Origin: an uncultured Litoreibacter sp. | GTDB taxonomy: Bacteria > Pseudomonadota > Alphaproteobacteria > Rhodobacterales > Rhodobacteraceae | DNA length: 64,000 bases | Direction: 5' to 3' | Assembly (NCBI RefSeq): GCF_947487515.1 | Contig: NZ_CANKWO010000002.1 | Span: 496,001-560,000, forward strand | Part shown: piece after piece, positions 36,461 to 44,784 of the stretch | Position numbering within the stretch: the stretch's first letter is position 1 | Layout: the number at the start of each line of letters is the position of its first letter | Made by a program: the position numbers and the translations under genes | The notes under the pieces: model-generated | The model's input: only the letters and a program-made list of their open reading frames with translations | What the model was told of the DNA's origin: nothing | Database searches by the model: none

Positions 36461-37945
36461 ATGAGCAACACCAGACGCGCATTTTTGCTCGGCACAGGGG
36501 CCTTGGTTGGTGCCTATGCAACCCGCAAATATTACACCACTCCGGACCCTGCGGGACGCGTTCTCGATGCCCCGACAAGCGACCCGTTGATCTTGAACGA
36601 CGCCTCCGAACTGTCACCTACCCGCGTCGCCAAACATCTGATCCTGACCGACCGCTTCGAGGCCCCCCAAATCGAAGCCTTGCGGGCTGAACTGTTGGAC
36701 GCCAAGCGATCTGGCCGCGCGATGATTGCCTCGGCTGCGCGGCATTCCATGGGCGGGCAAAGCATGGCCGTTTCCGGCACGACCATCACCATGAACGACG
36801 AATGGCTGGAGCTGGACAAAACCGCGCTGACCTATCGCTGTGGCGCTGGCACGCGGTGGTCAACCATCATCGCTAAACTCGACGCTGAAGGATATTCCCC
36901 CGCCGTCATGCAATCCAACAATGACTTTGGCGTGGCCGCGACCTATTGCGTTAATGCTCATGGCTGGCCGGTGCCCTTTTCTGGCATGGGGTCGACCGTC
37001 GTAAGCTTGCGAATGATGCTGGCGGACGGGTCTCATATTACCTGCTCGCGCGAAGAGAACGCCGACATCTTCTTTGCCGCAATGGGGGGGTACGGGCTGC
37101 TGGGCGTCATCACGGACATGACAGTCAGAATGGTCGCCAACACCCGCCTGCAGCCTACGTTCGAAAAGATGGACGCCGAGATGTTTGGCCCGCGCTTTGT
37201 GCAGGCCATCAAAGGGAAAACCGGCGTGCAAATGGCCTACGGACGCCTAGACGTCAGCAAGGATCGCTTCTTCGAGCAGGCCATGATGGTCACCTATCGT
37301 CCCAGCCAAGATCAAAGCGATCTGCCGCCCGCACCGGGTTCTGGTTTTATGTCCAAGGCGTCTCGGTCCATTTTTCGTGCGCAACTTGGCTCCGATAGCG
37401 CCAAGCACCGTCGTTGGTGGTTTGAAACAGGCCTCGGGCCTTGGGTCGGCAGCGGCGACACCACACGAAACACGCTTCTGAACGAGCCAGTGGTCACCCT
37501 AGATGACCGCGATAACACCCGAACCGACATTCTGCATGAATACTTCATTGCGCCTGAAAAATTCGCGGGCTGGATCAGCGCCTGCCGCGAAGTGATCCCT
37601 TCCAGCTATCAAGAGCTGCTCAACATCACCCTGCGCTATGTCGCGCGAGATAGTGAAAGCTGGTTAAGCTATGCGCCAGCGGACCGGATCGCCTGTGTTA
37701 TGCTGTTCTCGCAAGAAAAGACCCACCGCGGTGAGGAAGACATGAAACGCATGACGCAAGAGTTGATCGATCGCACGCTGGATCTGGGCGGCAGTTACTA
37801 CCTGCCCTACCGGTTGCATGCGCGCCAAGACCAGATGGTCAAAGCCTACCCGGGCCTGCGTCCGTTCATCGCCAAGAAACGCGCCATGGATCCGACTAAC
37901 CTGTTCCGCCACGCGATGTGGGACACCTATATGGCAAGGGGCTGA
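36461..37945 (+). CDS. FAD-linked oxidase with Tat-like signal
   Basis: 494 residues. The N-terminus SNTRRAFLLGTGALVG is a twin-arginine-like signal or anchor. The PCMH FAD-binding domain follows, with the flavin-anchoring motif appearing as SARHSMGGQ (His95), RCGAGTRWSTI and AATYCVNAHGWPV. The C-terminus DPTNLFRHAMW resembles the cap end of the aldonolactone oxidase (ALO/GULO) group. The substrate is unknown; sugar lactone or alditol oxidation is a family-level guess. It heads a four-gene run with tight or overlapping junctions to two membrane proteins and one anchored unknown. Confidence 0.8.
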   Translation: MSNTRRAFLLGTGALVGAYATRKYYTTPDPAGRVLDAPTSDPLILNDASELSPTRVAKHLILTDRFEAPQIEALRAELLDAKRSGRAMIASAARHSMGGQSMAVSGTTITMNDEWLELDKTALTYRCGAGTRWSTIIAKLDAEGYSPAVMQSNNDFGVAATYCVNAHGWPVPFSGMGSTVVSLRMMLADGSHITCSREENADIFFAAMGGYGLLGVITDMTVRMVANTRLQPTFEKMDAEMFGPRFVQAIKGKTGVQMAYGRLDVSKDRFFEQAMMVTYRPSQDQSDLPPAPGSGFMSKASRSIFRAQLGSDSAKHRRWWFETGLGPWVGSGDTTRNTLLNEPVVTLDDRDNTRTDILHEYFIAPEKFAGWISACREVIPSSYQELLNITLRYVARDSESWLSYAPADRIACVMLFSQEKTHRGEEDMKRMTQELIDRTLDLGGSYYLPYRLHARQDQMVKAYPGLRPFIAKKRAMDPTNLFRHAMWDTYMARG

Positions 37946-37949
37946 TACC

Positions 37950-38357
37950 ATGACCATTTTGCGCCTGATCACCTTTGGCTACTTCGTCTCGCTGCTGATT
38001 GCCGCCTCGCTGAATTACCTGCCCATCGACGGCATCATCGACGACCAAGGCTACGCTTTCGGCATCTTCGCTTTGGATGTGTTCGACGATCTGTTGCATG
38101 TGGCCTCTGCGCTTTGGGCGCTTGCTGCCGCGTTGATCTCGCATCGGGCCAGCCGCGTTTTCCTGACCTATTTCGGTGCGCTCTACTTTGCGGATGGTTT
38201 GCTCGGCCTCGCCACAGGATCAGGCTTCCTAGACGCAGGGATCTTGATCTATGGCTTCTATGAATACTCAAGTTTCGCGATCAAACTCGCCGCCAATATC
38301 CCGCATCTCTTTTTGGGCGGCTTCGCTCTTGTCGCAACCTATTTGGGGCGCAAGTGA
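37950..38357 (+). CDS. small integral membrane protein
   Basis: 135 residues with four predicted membrane segments (about 4-24, 36-60, 67-88, 105-132). It resembles small DUF4383-like membrane proteins, but I would not assign a family. The start MTILRLI sits four bases after the oxidase stop, with AAGGGG upstream; the track ORF begins inside the oxidase. Its stop overlaps the next gene's GTG start. Position suggests a membrane partner of the FAD-linked oxidase, perhaps for electron transfer, but no haem-ligand pattern is evident. Confidence 0.75.
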   Translation: MTILRLITFGYFVSLLIAASLNYLPIDGIIDDQGYAFGIFALDVFDDLLHVASALWALAAALISHRASRVFLTYFGALYFADGLLGLATGSGFLDAGILIYGFYEYSSFAIKLAANIPHLFLGGFALVATYLGRK

Positions 38358-39415
38358 AGCGGCTGCTCAAATGGCTGGGGCTGATGCTGGGGGCATTGAT
38401 CCTGCTGATCGCCGCCCCGATCGCCTACACGGAAACCATGTGCCGTGGCACGCCGCTGGAGCAGGCCGAGGCGAAATACATCACCGACCCCGCATGGCAG
38501 CGAGCGGAGGCGCGAACCTACCTCACCTATCCCGAGTGGCACATTGTCTACGCCTATGAAGGCTACGCCGAGGTATTGAAGCGCGCTGATCCCCACAACT
38601 TTCCCTACAGCCAAGCCATCACCGGCTTCTGGACGTCGCTATGCGCCCTTACGGAGAAAGCCGATGAATTGGGCGAAGCTGGGACAGATGCCAAGCTGAC
38701 GATCTACACAATCGGGGCCAGCTTTACGCTCGAGATGCTGTTCAAGGCTGCCTATGAAGAAACCATAGGCCGCATGGCGTCTTGGACCTCCGACACCTCT
38801 CCGCAAGACAAGGTAGAGGCCGCCATGGCCGACGACTATGCCACCTTCCTGCAAGAGGTTCCGTGGTACAAATACGACTTTGACGGCTGGTACGCCAAAC
38901 TTATGGCTGCCCCCACACAAGGCGTCAGATCCTTTGAGCGCCGCATCGCCCTAGGCATCGAATGGAAGGCCAAAGCGGCCTATGCCCGCCTCATCGAGAA
39001 GGCCGCGGGGGCGGTCGGCAAAGACGAATTGACGATGCGCATAGCCATCCAAGGTGCAACGCCAGCCTATCTAGAAAGCTTCCCCAAAGTCACAATCATT
39101 CGCACCGAAGGCGATACCATCATCGCAGAGGTGCCGCGCTATAGGACCTTCACCAGACTTGTTGAAAACATGATTATCTTGTCGCGCGACAGCGAAGCCC
39201 GCATCGTGGAAATCGCGGGCAATGACGACATCCTTGTTAGCCTGCAATCACGGCCCAACCCCATATTGCCAGATAACATAAACATCTTGTCGGTCACCAA
39301 GCGTCCCGGAACCTACGACAAAACTCGCGTTCTAATCACATTGAAAGTAGATCAGCTTCACAGTCTGTACCCGCTGCTAAAACTCAGCGGGCTAGAACAT
39401 ATCTACGACTACTAG
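38354..39415 (+). CDS. membrane-anchored protein of unknown function
   Basis: 353 residues starting with GTG that overlaps the previous stop (GTGA). One N-terminal hydrophobic segment (about 8-26) would anchor it, with most of the protein probably outside the cytoplasm. The next 60 residues are rich in Trp and Tyr (TYLTYPEWHIVYAYEGYAE), and the C-terminal third is predicted to be beta-rich. I know no family name for it. The tight coupling to an oxidase and two small membrane proteins suggests a shared complex or pathway. Confidence 0.75.
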   Translation: MKRLLKWLGLMLGALILLIAAPIAYTETMCRGTPLEQAEAKYITDPAWQRAEARTYLTYPEWHIVYAYEGYAEVLKRADPHNFPYSQAITGFWTSLCALTEKADELGEAGTDAKLTIYTIGASFTLEMLFKAAYEETIGRMASWTSDTSPQDKVEAAMADDYATFLQEVPWYKYDFDGWYAKLMAAPTQGVRSFERRIALGIEWKAKAAYARLIEKAAGAVGKDELTMRIAIQGATPAYLESFPKVTIIRTEGDTIIAEVPRYRTFTRLVENMIILSRDSEARIVEIAGNDDILVSLQSRPNPILPDNINILSVTKRPGTYDKTRVLITLKVDQLHSLYPLLKLSGLEHIYDY

Positions 39416-39676
39416 ATGCGGCACATCTTGATCATATGCACCCTTGTCGCCGTTTGGTTCGCGCTGGCTCTTGGTGCGATGCTGACGGGAACAATAGCCA
39501 CCGCAGCCGTGCCCAAAGGAACCAGAATACCAGCGAACGTGGCGATTGTGGGAAGTGCGCCTGGCCTGCTGATCCTGCGCAGTGATGACCCGAACTATGT
39601 CCGCAATCTATATCAAAACGGTGCCAAACTGGTGCTGCCCGCGCGTAAAAAGACCTGCCTCAACTTCCAAGGCTAA
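39416..39676 (+). CDS. small membrane protein
   Basis: 86 residues. The ATG follows directly on the stop codon of the upstream gene, so translation is probably coupled. One long hydrophobic segment or signal (about 4-32) is followed by a short polar domain ending in KKTCLNFQG. No family is recognised. It closes the four-gene unit started by the FAD-linked oxidase, and it converges on a lipoprotein gene. Confidence 0.65.
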   Translation: MRHILIICTLVAVWFALALGAMLTGTIATAAVPKGTRIPANVAIVGSAPGLLILRSDDPNYVRNLYQNGAKLVLPARKKTCLNFQG

Positions 39677-39727
39677 AGGATCTGGGCAAATCCTAGTCTC
39701 CATTTGGTTACAAATACTCAAATACCG

Positions 39728-40348
39728 TCAGCAGCCGAAAAGACCGCAACTGCGGTACTTCACGACCGCGTCAAACGTCTCGGGCAATGTGCCGGACGGT
39801 TGCAAGATTTCCAATGTCGGGATCACCAGTTCAACGGTGGTACCATCGTCGGAAACCGCACCGTTGGTGCTTTCGATTTCTAGCGCACGCAGACGCACGA
39901 CAATCTCGGATTCCGCCAACCCGTCCGCAATCAAAGAGAACATCGGATTGTCCGTAGATAGCTCCGCAGGCATCCCCTCGATCTTCTCGAAGTCCAGTGG
40001 CACGGATATCTTCAGGCGTTCTTCGTCCAGCCGCACCAGTTCCATCTCGCCTAGAAACGGGTCTTCGGACTTGGCGGCGGCCGCTTCGGCAATGGCCTCA
40101 TCTACGGTCAGTGTTTCGTTGATCTTGCACGATACAGTTTCTGGCGACTCCACCCGCACGGAGTCTGCGGGGCAAAGCGCACCTGCTTGCGGTCCCATCG
40201 CCTGTACCATGTCGAACAATTGGCGCCCCAAGGTCATTGTGGTGGCGGTGGTGATCACCTCGTCCTCACCAATTTTCACGTCCGTTTCTACATCCAGACA
40301 GGCGGACAATGGCAGGATCAAAACAACGGCAAGCTTGCGTAAAAACAT
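39728..40348 (-). CDS. lipoprotein of unknown function
   Basis: 206 residues. The lipoprotein signal ends in lipobox LSAC near residue 17. The mature protein is acidic and probably periplasmic, with cysteines ALCPAD, VSCKIN, SCGLFGC. I do not recognise a family, though the pattern of a small acidic lipoprotein is common in Rhodobacteraceae. Start MFLRKL was chosen because GGAGTTTCCCTG precedes it; the track ORF is seven codons longer. It lies downstream of typA, separated by the typA terminator. Confidence 0.75.
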   Translation of the reverse strand: MFLRKLAVVLILPLSACLDVETDVKIGEDEVITTATTMTLGRQLFDMVQAMGPQAGALCPADSVRVESPETVSCKINETLTVDEAIAEAAAAKSEDPFLGEMELVRLDEERLKISVPLDFEKIEGMPAELSTDNPMFSLIADGLAESEIVVRLRALEIESTNGAVSDDGTTVELVIPTLEILQPSGTLPETFDAVVKYRSCGLFGC

Positions 40349-40432
40349 CAGGGAAACTCCAAATACCAATTGCTGGCAACTTGCCCGATATCGCCCCTTT
40401 TGGAAAGACGCGCTTTCCCTCGGTGTCGCATG

Positions 40433-40461
40433 AAAAAGGCCCCGACATTGCTGCCGAGGCC
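40433..40461 (-). terminator. terminator after typA
   Basis: GGCCTCG pairs with CGGGGCC (40455-40461 and 40438-40444, one mismatch) and is followed on the minus strand by TTTTTC. It lies 25 bases past the typA stop codon. Confidence 0.75.
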
Positions 40462-40485
40462 TTGCTTCATTCTATCGGCGGCACA

Positions 40486-42303
40486 TTAGGCCGAGCGCGA
40501 CGCGCGCTTGCGCTCATGCGGGTCAAGGTGACGTTTGCGCAGACGGATGGCGTTCGGGGTCACTTCCACCAACTCGTCGTTGTCGATGTAGGCAATCGCC
40601 TCTTCCAGCGACATGCGCACCGGCGTTGTCAAACGAACCGCTTCATCCGTACCCGAGGCACGCACGTTGGTCAGTTTCTTCCCTTTCAGCGGGTTTACTT
40701 CCAGATCGTTTTCGCGCGAGTGCTCGCCGATGATCATGCCTTGGTACACCGCTTCCTGGCTGCCGATGAAGAACTTGCCGCGGTCCTCAAGGTTGAAGAT
40801 CGCATAGGCCACGGCAACGCCGCTTTCCATGGAGATCAGAACACCAGCGCGACGGCCTGGGATGTCGCCTTTATGCGGTGCCCATTCTTGGAACACGCGG
40901 TTCAAAACACCCGTGCCGCGCGTGTCCGTCAGGAATTCACCGTGGTAACCGATCAGGCCGCGGGACGGCACATGCGCGATGATGCGGGTCTTGCCGGCAC
41001 CGGCGGCTTTCATTTCAGTCAGGTCGCCCTTACGGGTGCCTGTCAGCTTCTCAATCACCACGCCGGAGTATTCGTCATCCACGTCGATGGTGACTTCCTC
41101 GATAGGCTCGTGACGCACGCCGTCGATGTCTTGGAACAGAACCTGCGGACGAGAGATCGAAAGCTCGAACCCTTCGCGGCGCATGTTCTCGATCAAAACG
41201 CCCATCTGCAATTCGCCGCGACCGGCAACCTCAAAGGCGTCACCACCCGGGGTGTCGGTGATCTTGATGGCGACGTTGGATTCGGCTTCTTTCATCAGGC
41301 GGTCACGGATAACACGCGACTGCACCTTCTTGCCGTCTTTGCCAGCCAGCGGGCTGTCATTGATGCCGAAGGTCACTGTGATGGTTGGCGGGTCAATTGG
41401 CTGTGCAGGGATCGCGTCGTCCACATCCACGGCGCACAAAGTGTCGGCCACGGTTGCTTTGGTCATGCCTGCAAGCGAGACGATGTCGCCGGCTTCAGCC
41501 ACGTCGATGGCTTCTTGCGTCAGGCCGCGCGATGCCAGAATTTTGGTGGCGCGGAACTGCTCGATCTTGGTGCCATCGCGCGACAAGGCCTTAACCGTTT
41601 CGCCAACTTTCAGCGTACCGGTTTCAACACGGCCAGTCAGAAGGCGGCCAATGAACGGGTCGGAACCCAGTGTCGTCGCCAGCATGGAGAACGGCTCGTC
41701 GCGCTTCTCGATCTGCTTTGGCGCCTCTACGTGCTCTACGATCAGGTCCATCAGTGCGGACAAGTCTTTGCGCGGACCGTCCAATTCCATGTCGGCCCAA
41801 CCAGAGCGGCCGGACGCATACATGGACGGGAAGTCCAGCTGCTCGTCTGTGGCATCAAGGCTTGCGAATAGGTCAAAGCATTCGTCCAGCGCGCGGTCAG
41901 GTTCCGCATCGCCTTTGTCGACCTTGTTAACCACAACAATCGGGCGCAGGCCCAAAGCCAGCGCTTTCGAAGTCACGAATTTGGTTTGTGGCATCGGGCC
42001 TTCGGCCGCATCCACCAACAGAACCACGCCGTCCACCATGGACAAGATGCGCTCTACCTCGCCGCCGAAATCGGCGTGACCGGGGGTGTCGACGATGTTC
42101 AGGCGAACGCCTTTCCATTCAACCGAGGTCGCTTTGGCAAGAATCGTGATCCCGCGTTCGCGCTCCAGATCATTACTGTCCATGGCGCGTTCGGCCACGG
42201 CCTGATTCTCGCGGAACGAGCCAGATTGTTTAAGCATTTCATCCACAAGCGTCGTTTTGCCGTGGTCAACGTGAGCGATAATCGCAATATTGCGAAGGTC
42301 CAT
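40486..42303 (-). CDS. typA: translational GTPase TypA/BipA
   Basis: Ribosome-associated GTPase of 605 residues needed under stress and for late 50S assembly. GTP motifs are [10 protein letters not shown] near residue 10, [14 protein letters not shown] near residue 71 and NKVDKGDAE near residue 125. Domain II, an EF-G-like domain V and the BipA-specific C-terminal domain ([16 protein letters not shown]) follow. The ribosome site AAGG precedes ATG. The 206-base upstream region to the SDR gene presumably holds its promoter; I see no other feature in it. Confidence 0.97.
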   Translation of the reverse strand: MDLRNIAIIAHVDHGKTTLVDEMLKQSGSFRENQAVAERAMDSNDLERERGITILAKATSVEWKGVRLNIVDTPGHADFGGEVERILSMVDGVVLLVDAAEGPMPQTKFVTSKALALGLRPIVVVNKVDKGDAEPDRALDECFDLFASLDATDEQLDFPSMYASGRSGWADMELDGPRKDLSALMDLIVEHVEAPKQIEKRDEPFSMLATTLGSDPFIGRLLTGRVETGTLKVGETVKALSRDGTKIEQFRATKILASRGLTQEAIDVAEAGDIVSLAGMTKATVADTLCAVDVDDAIPAQPIDPPTITVTFGINDSPLAGKDGKKVQSRVIRDRLMKEAESNVAIKITDTPGGDAFEVAGRGELQMGVLIENMRREGFELSISRPQVLFQDIDGVRHEPIEEVTIDVDDEYSGVVIEKLTGTRKGDLTEMKAAGAGKTRIIAHVPSRGLIGYHGEFLTDTRGTGVLNRVFQEWAPHKGDIPGRRAGVLISMESGVAVAYAIFNLEDRGKFFIGSQEAVYQGMIIGEHSRENDLEVNPLKGKKLTNVRASGTDEAVRLTTPVRMSLEEAIAYIDNDELVEVTPNAIRLRKRHLDPHERKRASRSA

Positions 42304-42509
42304 TAGACTAACCTTGTAAGGAGTGTTTGCGCGCGACCTAACGCACTCGTCCTACAAAAGCCAGCCTATTCGCGGCGACGCGGCAATAAGAGACGTTTTA
42401 TGCGGTGATTTGGCCTTCGGGTGGCGAGAAAGCAATTTCTTGCCCTTGCCCGCGCCGCGGCGTCACTCGCGGCTGCAAGTGTCGTCGCGGCGGTCGTCGA
42501 TGGGCTGTC

Positions 42510-43364
42510 TTAGCTCAAAAACTGCTTCACTACCTGCGCTTGAAGTTTCTGACCGTCTGGGTCCAGATCCGTTTTCAATCCGCAAAACGCTTCGGCCCAA
42601 TCCGATGTTCTTTTGCGGATAGGTGGGGTGTCGGAGTTAACGCATTCCATAACCACAGCCGCAACTTCATCGCTGGTTTGATAGATACCTTCGTTTTGAC
42701 GGCTCTGAGCTCCGCCGATGTATTTTTGCAAAATCGGCAAATATTCGTCGTCCAGCATTCCGCCGCTTTGCTCGACTTGCTTCAAAACACTGGCTGCGAA
42801 TTCCGATTGAATGCCACCTGGCTCAACCACACAGAAGTGAATGCCAAAGCTGGGGGTGATATAGGACGCCATTGACTCCATATAGCCCTCGACACCAAAT
42901 TTCGCGCCGCAGTAAATCTCGTTGAACGGCTGCCCGACCAAGCCGCCCACTGACGACACCGTCAGCACATGGCCAGAGCGCTGTTTGCGCATATGTGGCA
43001 TCACCGCTTTGGTGCAGCGCACGACGCCCATGTAGTTCACATCCATAACCCATTGAATGTCTTCCTCAGTCGCCTGTTCGGTCGACCGCACAAAGCCCGC
43101 GCCTGCGTTATTTATGAGAACATCAATTCTACCCGATTTGGCGATGACCTCTTCCACCGCAGCGTTGATTGTTGCGCTGTCTTGCACATCAAGAGGCAAC
43201 ACATTGAGCGTCACTCCCGCCGCGTCTGCCGCTGCATCAAGGGTTGCGCGTTTATCCAAGTTGCGCATGGTCGCATAAACCTCGTGGCCCGCCTGCGCGG
43301 CCTGCACGGCAATGCTTACACCCAAACCTGTGGATGTGCCGGTGATCAAAATAACTTTAGACAT
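42510..43364 (-). CDS. SDR-family oxidoreductase
   Basis: 284 residues of the classical short-chain dehydrogenase/reductase family. The cofactor motif is TGTSTGLGVSIA at residues 8-19, followed by NNAGAG and the catalytic pair in YCGAKFGVEG with the preceding serine in VSSVGG. A basic residue is absent right after the glycine motif, so NAD versus NADP preference is open. The substrate is unknown. AAAGAGAAAGCTC precedes ATG. Twenty-seven bases separate it from the lytic transglycosylase gene upstream on the same strand. Confidence 0.92.
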   Translation of the reverse strand: MSKVILITGTSTGLGVSIAVQAAQAGHEVYATMRNLDKRATLDAAADAAGVTLNVLPLDVQDSATINAAVEEVIAKSGRIDVLINNAGAGFVRSTEQATEEDIQWVMDVNYMGVVRCTKAVMPHMRKQRSGHVLTVSSVGGLVGQPFNEIYCGAKFGVEGYMESMASYITPSFGIHFCVVEPGGIQSEFAASVLKQVEQSGGMLDDEYLPILQKYIGGAQSRQNEGIYQTSDEVAAVVMECVNSDTPPIRKRTSDWAEAFCGLKTDLDPDGQKLQAQVVKQFLS

Positions 43365-43391
43365 GAGCTTTCTCTTTCAAATTGGCGACGA

Positions 43392-44720
43392 CTATCTCAG
43401 CCGTTTCAAAATCTCTAAATTTGCGTATCCATCCGGCACCAGCCCGATAGAGCGTTGAAATCCGCGCACCGCCTCTATCGTGAGCGGCCCGATCTTTCCG
43501 TCGATCTTCTTGGTGTCAAAACCTTTGGCCGTCAACAGACGCTGCATCTCTTTGCGCTCGGCAAATTTAAGGGCGCGGTCGCCACGGGGCCACGTGGACT
43601 GAATGGCGGGTTTGCCCTTCAACCGGTCTGACAAATGCCCAACCCCAATGACATAGGCGTCGGCGGTGTTATAGCGCTCGATCACCTCGAAATTCTTGAA
43701 GATCATGAAGGCCGCCCCCTTGGCCCCCGCAGGCAGCAGAATTGACGCTTTGCCGTGGTTTGGAACCATTTTCCCGTTCATGTCTTTGAAACCCAACGCG
43801 CCCCATTGCGCAGGGGATTTCAGAATTTTTCGGTCGGCCAAACTGTAGTCGAACCCGCTTGGAACGCGCACTTCTACGCCCCACGGTTGGCCCTTTACCC
43901 AGCCAAATTTCGCAAGGTAATTCGCCGTAGAGGCAAGGGCGTCGGTCGGGTCGCTTCCCCAAATGTCGCGCTTTCCGTCTCGGGTGAAATCCACGGCGTA
44001 CTCAAGGTATGACGTTGGCATAAACTGCGTATGCCCCATTGCGCCCGCCCATGATCCAGTCATGCCACGAGGGGCCACATCGCCTGACTGCAGAATTTCA
44101 AGCGCTGCAATCAGCTGCTGCTCGAAGAAGGCGCTGCGCCGCGCGTCATAGGCCAGCGAGCCCAAGGAGCCGATCAAATCATTCGAGCCTTTGAACGTGC
44201 CGTAAGCGCTTTCTAGTCCCCAAACAGCGGCCACAACTTCCTTGTCGACGCCGTAGCGCGCCTCGATCTTGTCCAAGACTGCACGATGCTTGGCGATGGC
44301 CTTTTTGCCGTTGGAAATCCGCGCATTGCTGGCTGCACTATCAAGATAGTCCCACAGCGTTTTGGTGAACTCTGATTGATTGCGATCGCGCTTGATCACA
44401 TCCGCATCATACCGCACCCCCGCAAAGGCCCGATCAAAAGTTGCACCCGAAATACCCTGCGCCAAAGCACGCGGGCGGAAGGTTTTCACCCATGTTTGAA
44501 AGCCTGCGTTCGAAGCCGCCAATACCACCGGCGCAGCGGTTGCCGGACGAGTGGCGCGTTGTTGCGGCCGAAGCGAGCGCCCGACGGCCAAGCTGTTCGC
44601 AGGAATAGCCAACGCCGCTTGCACAATCGGTGCGGCACCTTCCGGCCTAACCAGCGGGCGTTCCGACGCCCACGCACCCTGAGCCGCGAAAACGGCTGCA
44701 GCTACACTTAAAAATCTCAT
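43392..44720 (-). CDS. lytic murein transglycosylase, MltB family
   Basis: Periplasmic enzyme of 442 residues that cleaves glycan strands to 1,6-anhydro products. A signal peptide ends near AWASER. The SLT_2 catalytic domain has the glutamate in AAVWGLESAYG near residue 170 and GAMGHTQFMPTSY near residue 228. The C-terminus is a peptidoglycan-binding module with KKIDGKIGPLTIEAVRGFQ. I prefer MRFLSVAA (44720) because AGG lies nine bases before it, while the GTG start of the track sits on top of that site. Its products could feed the AmgK-MurU route encoded at 9.4-11.1 kb. Confidence 0.92.
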   Translation of the reverse strand: MRFLSVAAAVFAAQGAWASERPLVRPEGAAPIVQAALAIPANSLAVGRSLRPQQRATRPATAAPVVLAASNAGFQTWVKTFRPRALAQGISGATFDRAFAGVRYDADVIKRDRNQSEFTKTLWDYLDSAASNARISNGKKAIAKHRAVLDKIEARYGVDKEVVAAVWGLESAYGTFKGSNDLIGSLGSLAYDARRSAFFEQQLIAALEILQSGDVAPRGMTGSWAGAMGHTQFMPTSYLEYAVDFTRDGKRDIWGSDPTDALASTANYLAKFGWVKGQPWGVEVRVPSGFDYSLADRKILKSPAQWGALGFKDMNGKMVPNHGKASILLPAGAKGAAFMIFKNFEVIERYNTADAYVIGVGHLSDRLKGKPAIQSTWPRGDRALKFAERKEMQRLLTAKGFDTKKIDGKIGPLTIEAVRGFQRSIGLVPDGYANLEILKRLR

Positions 44721-44784
44721 CTGGGACACCTGCTCGTGTTCTGTAATTGGTGTCAGTCTATCGCGGATTGGTATCCGTGCAAAG

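Noticed and set aside
40309-41871. Plus-strand ORF of 520 codons opposite typA
   Set aside because: Antisense shadow of typA with His/Gln/Arg-rich composition and no motif; it even spans the typA terminator.
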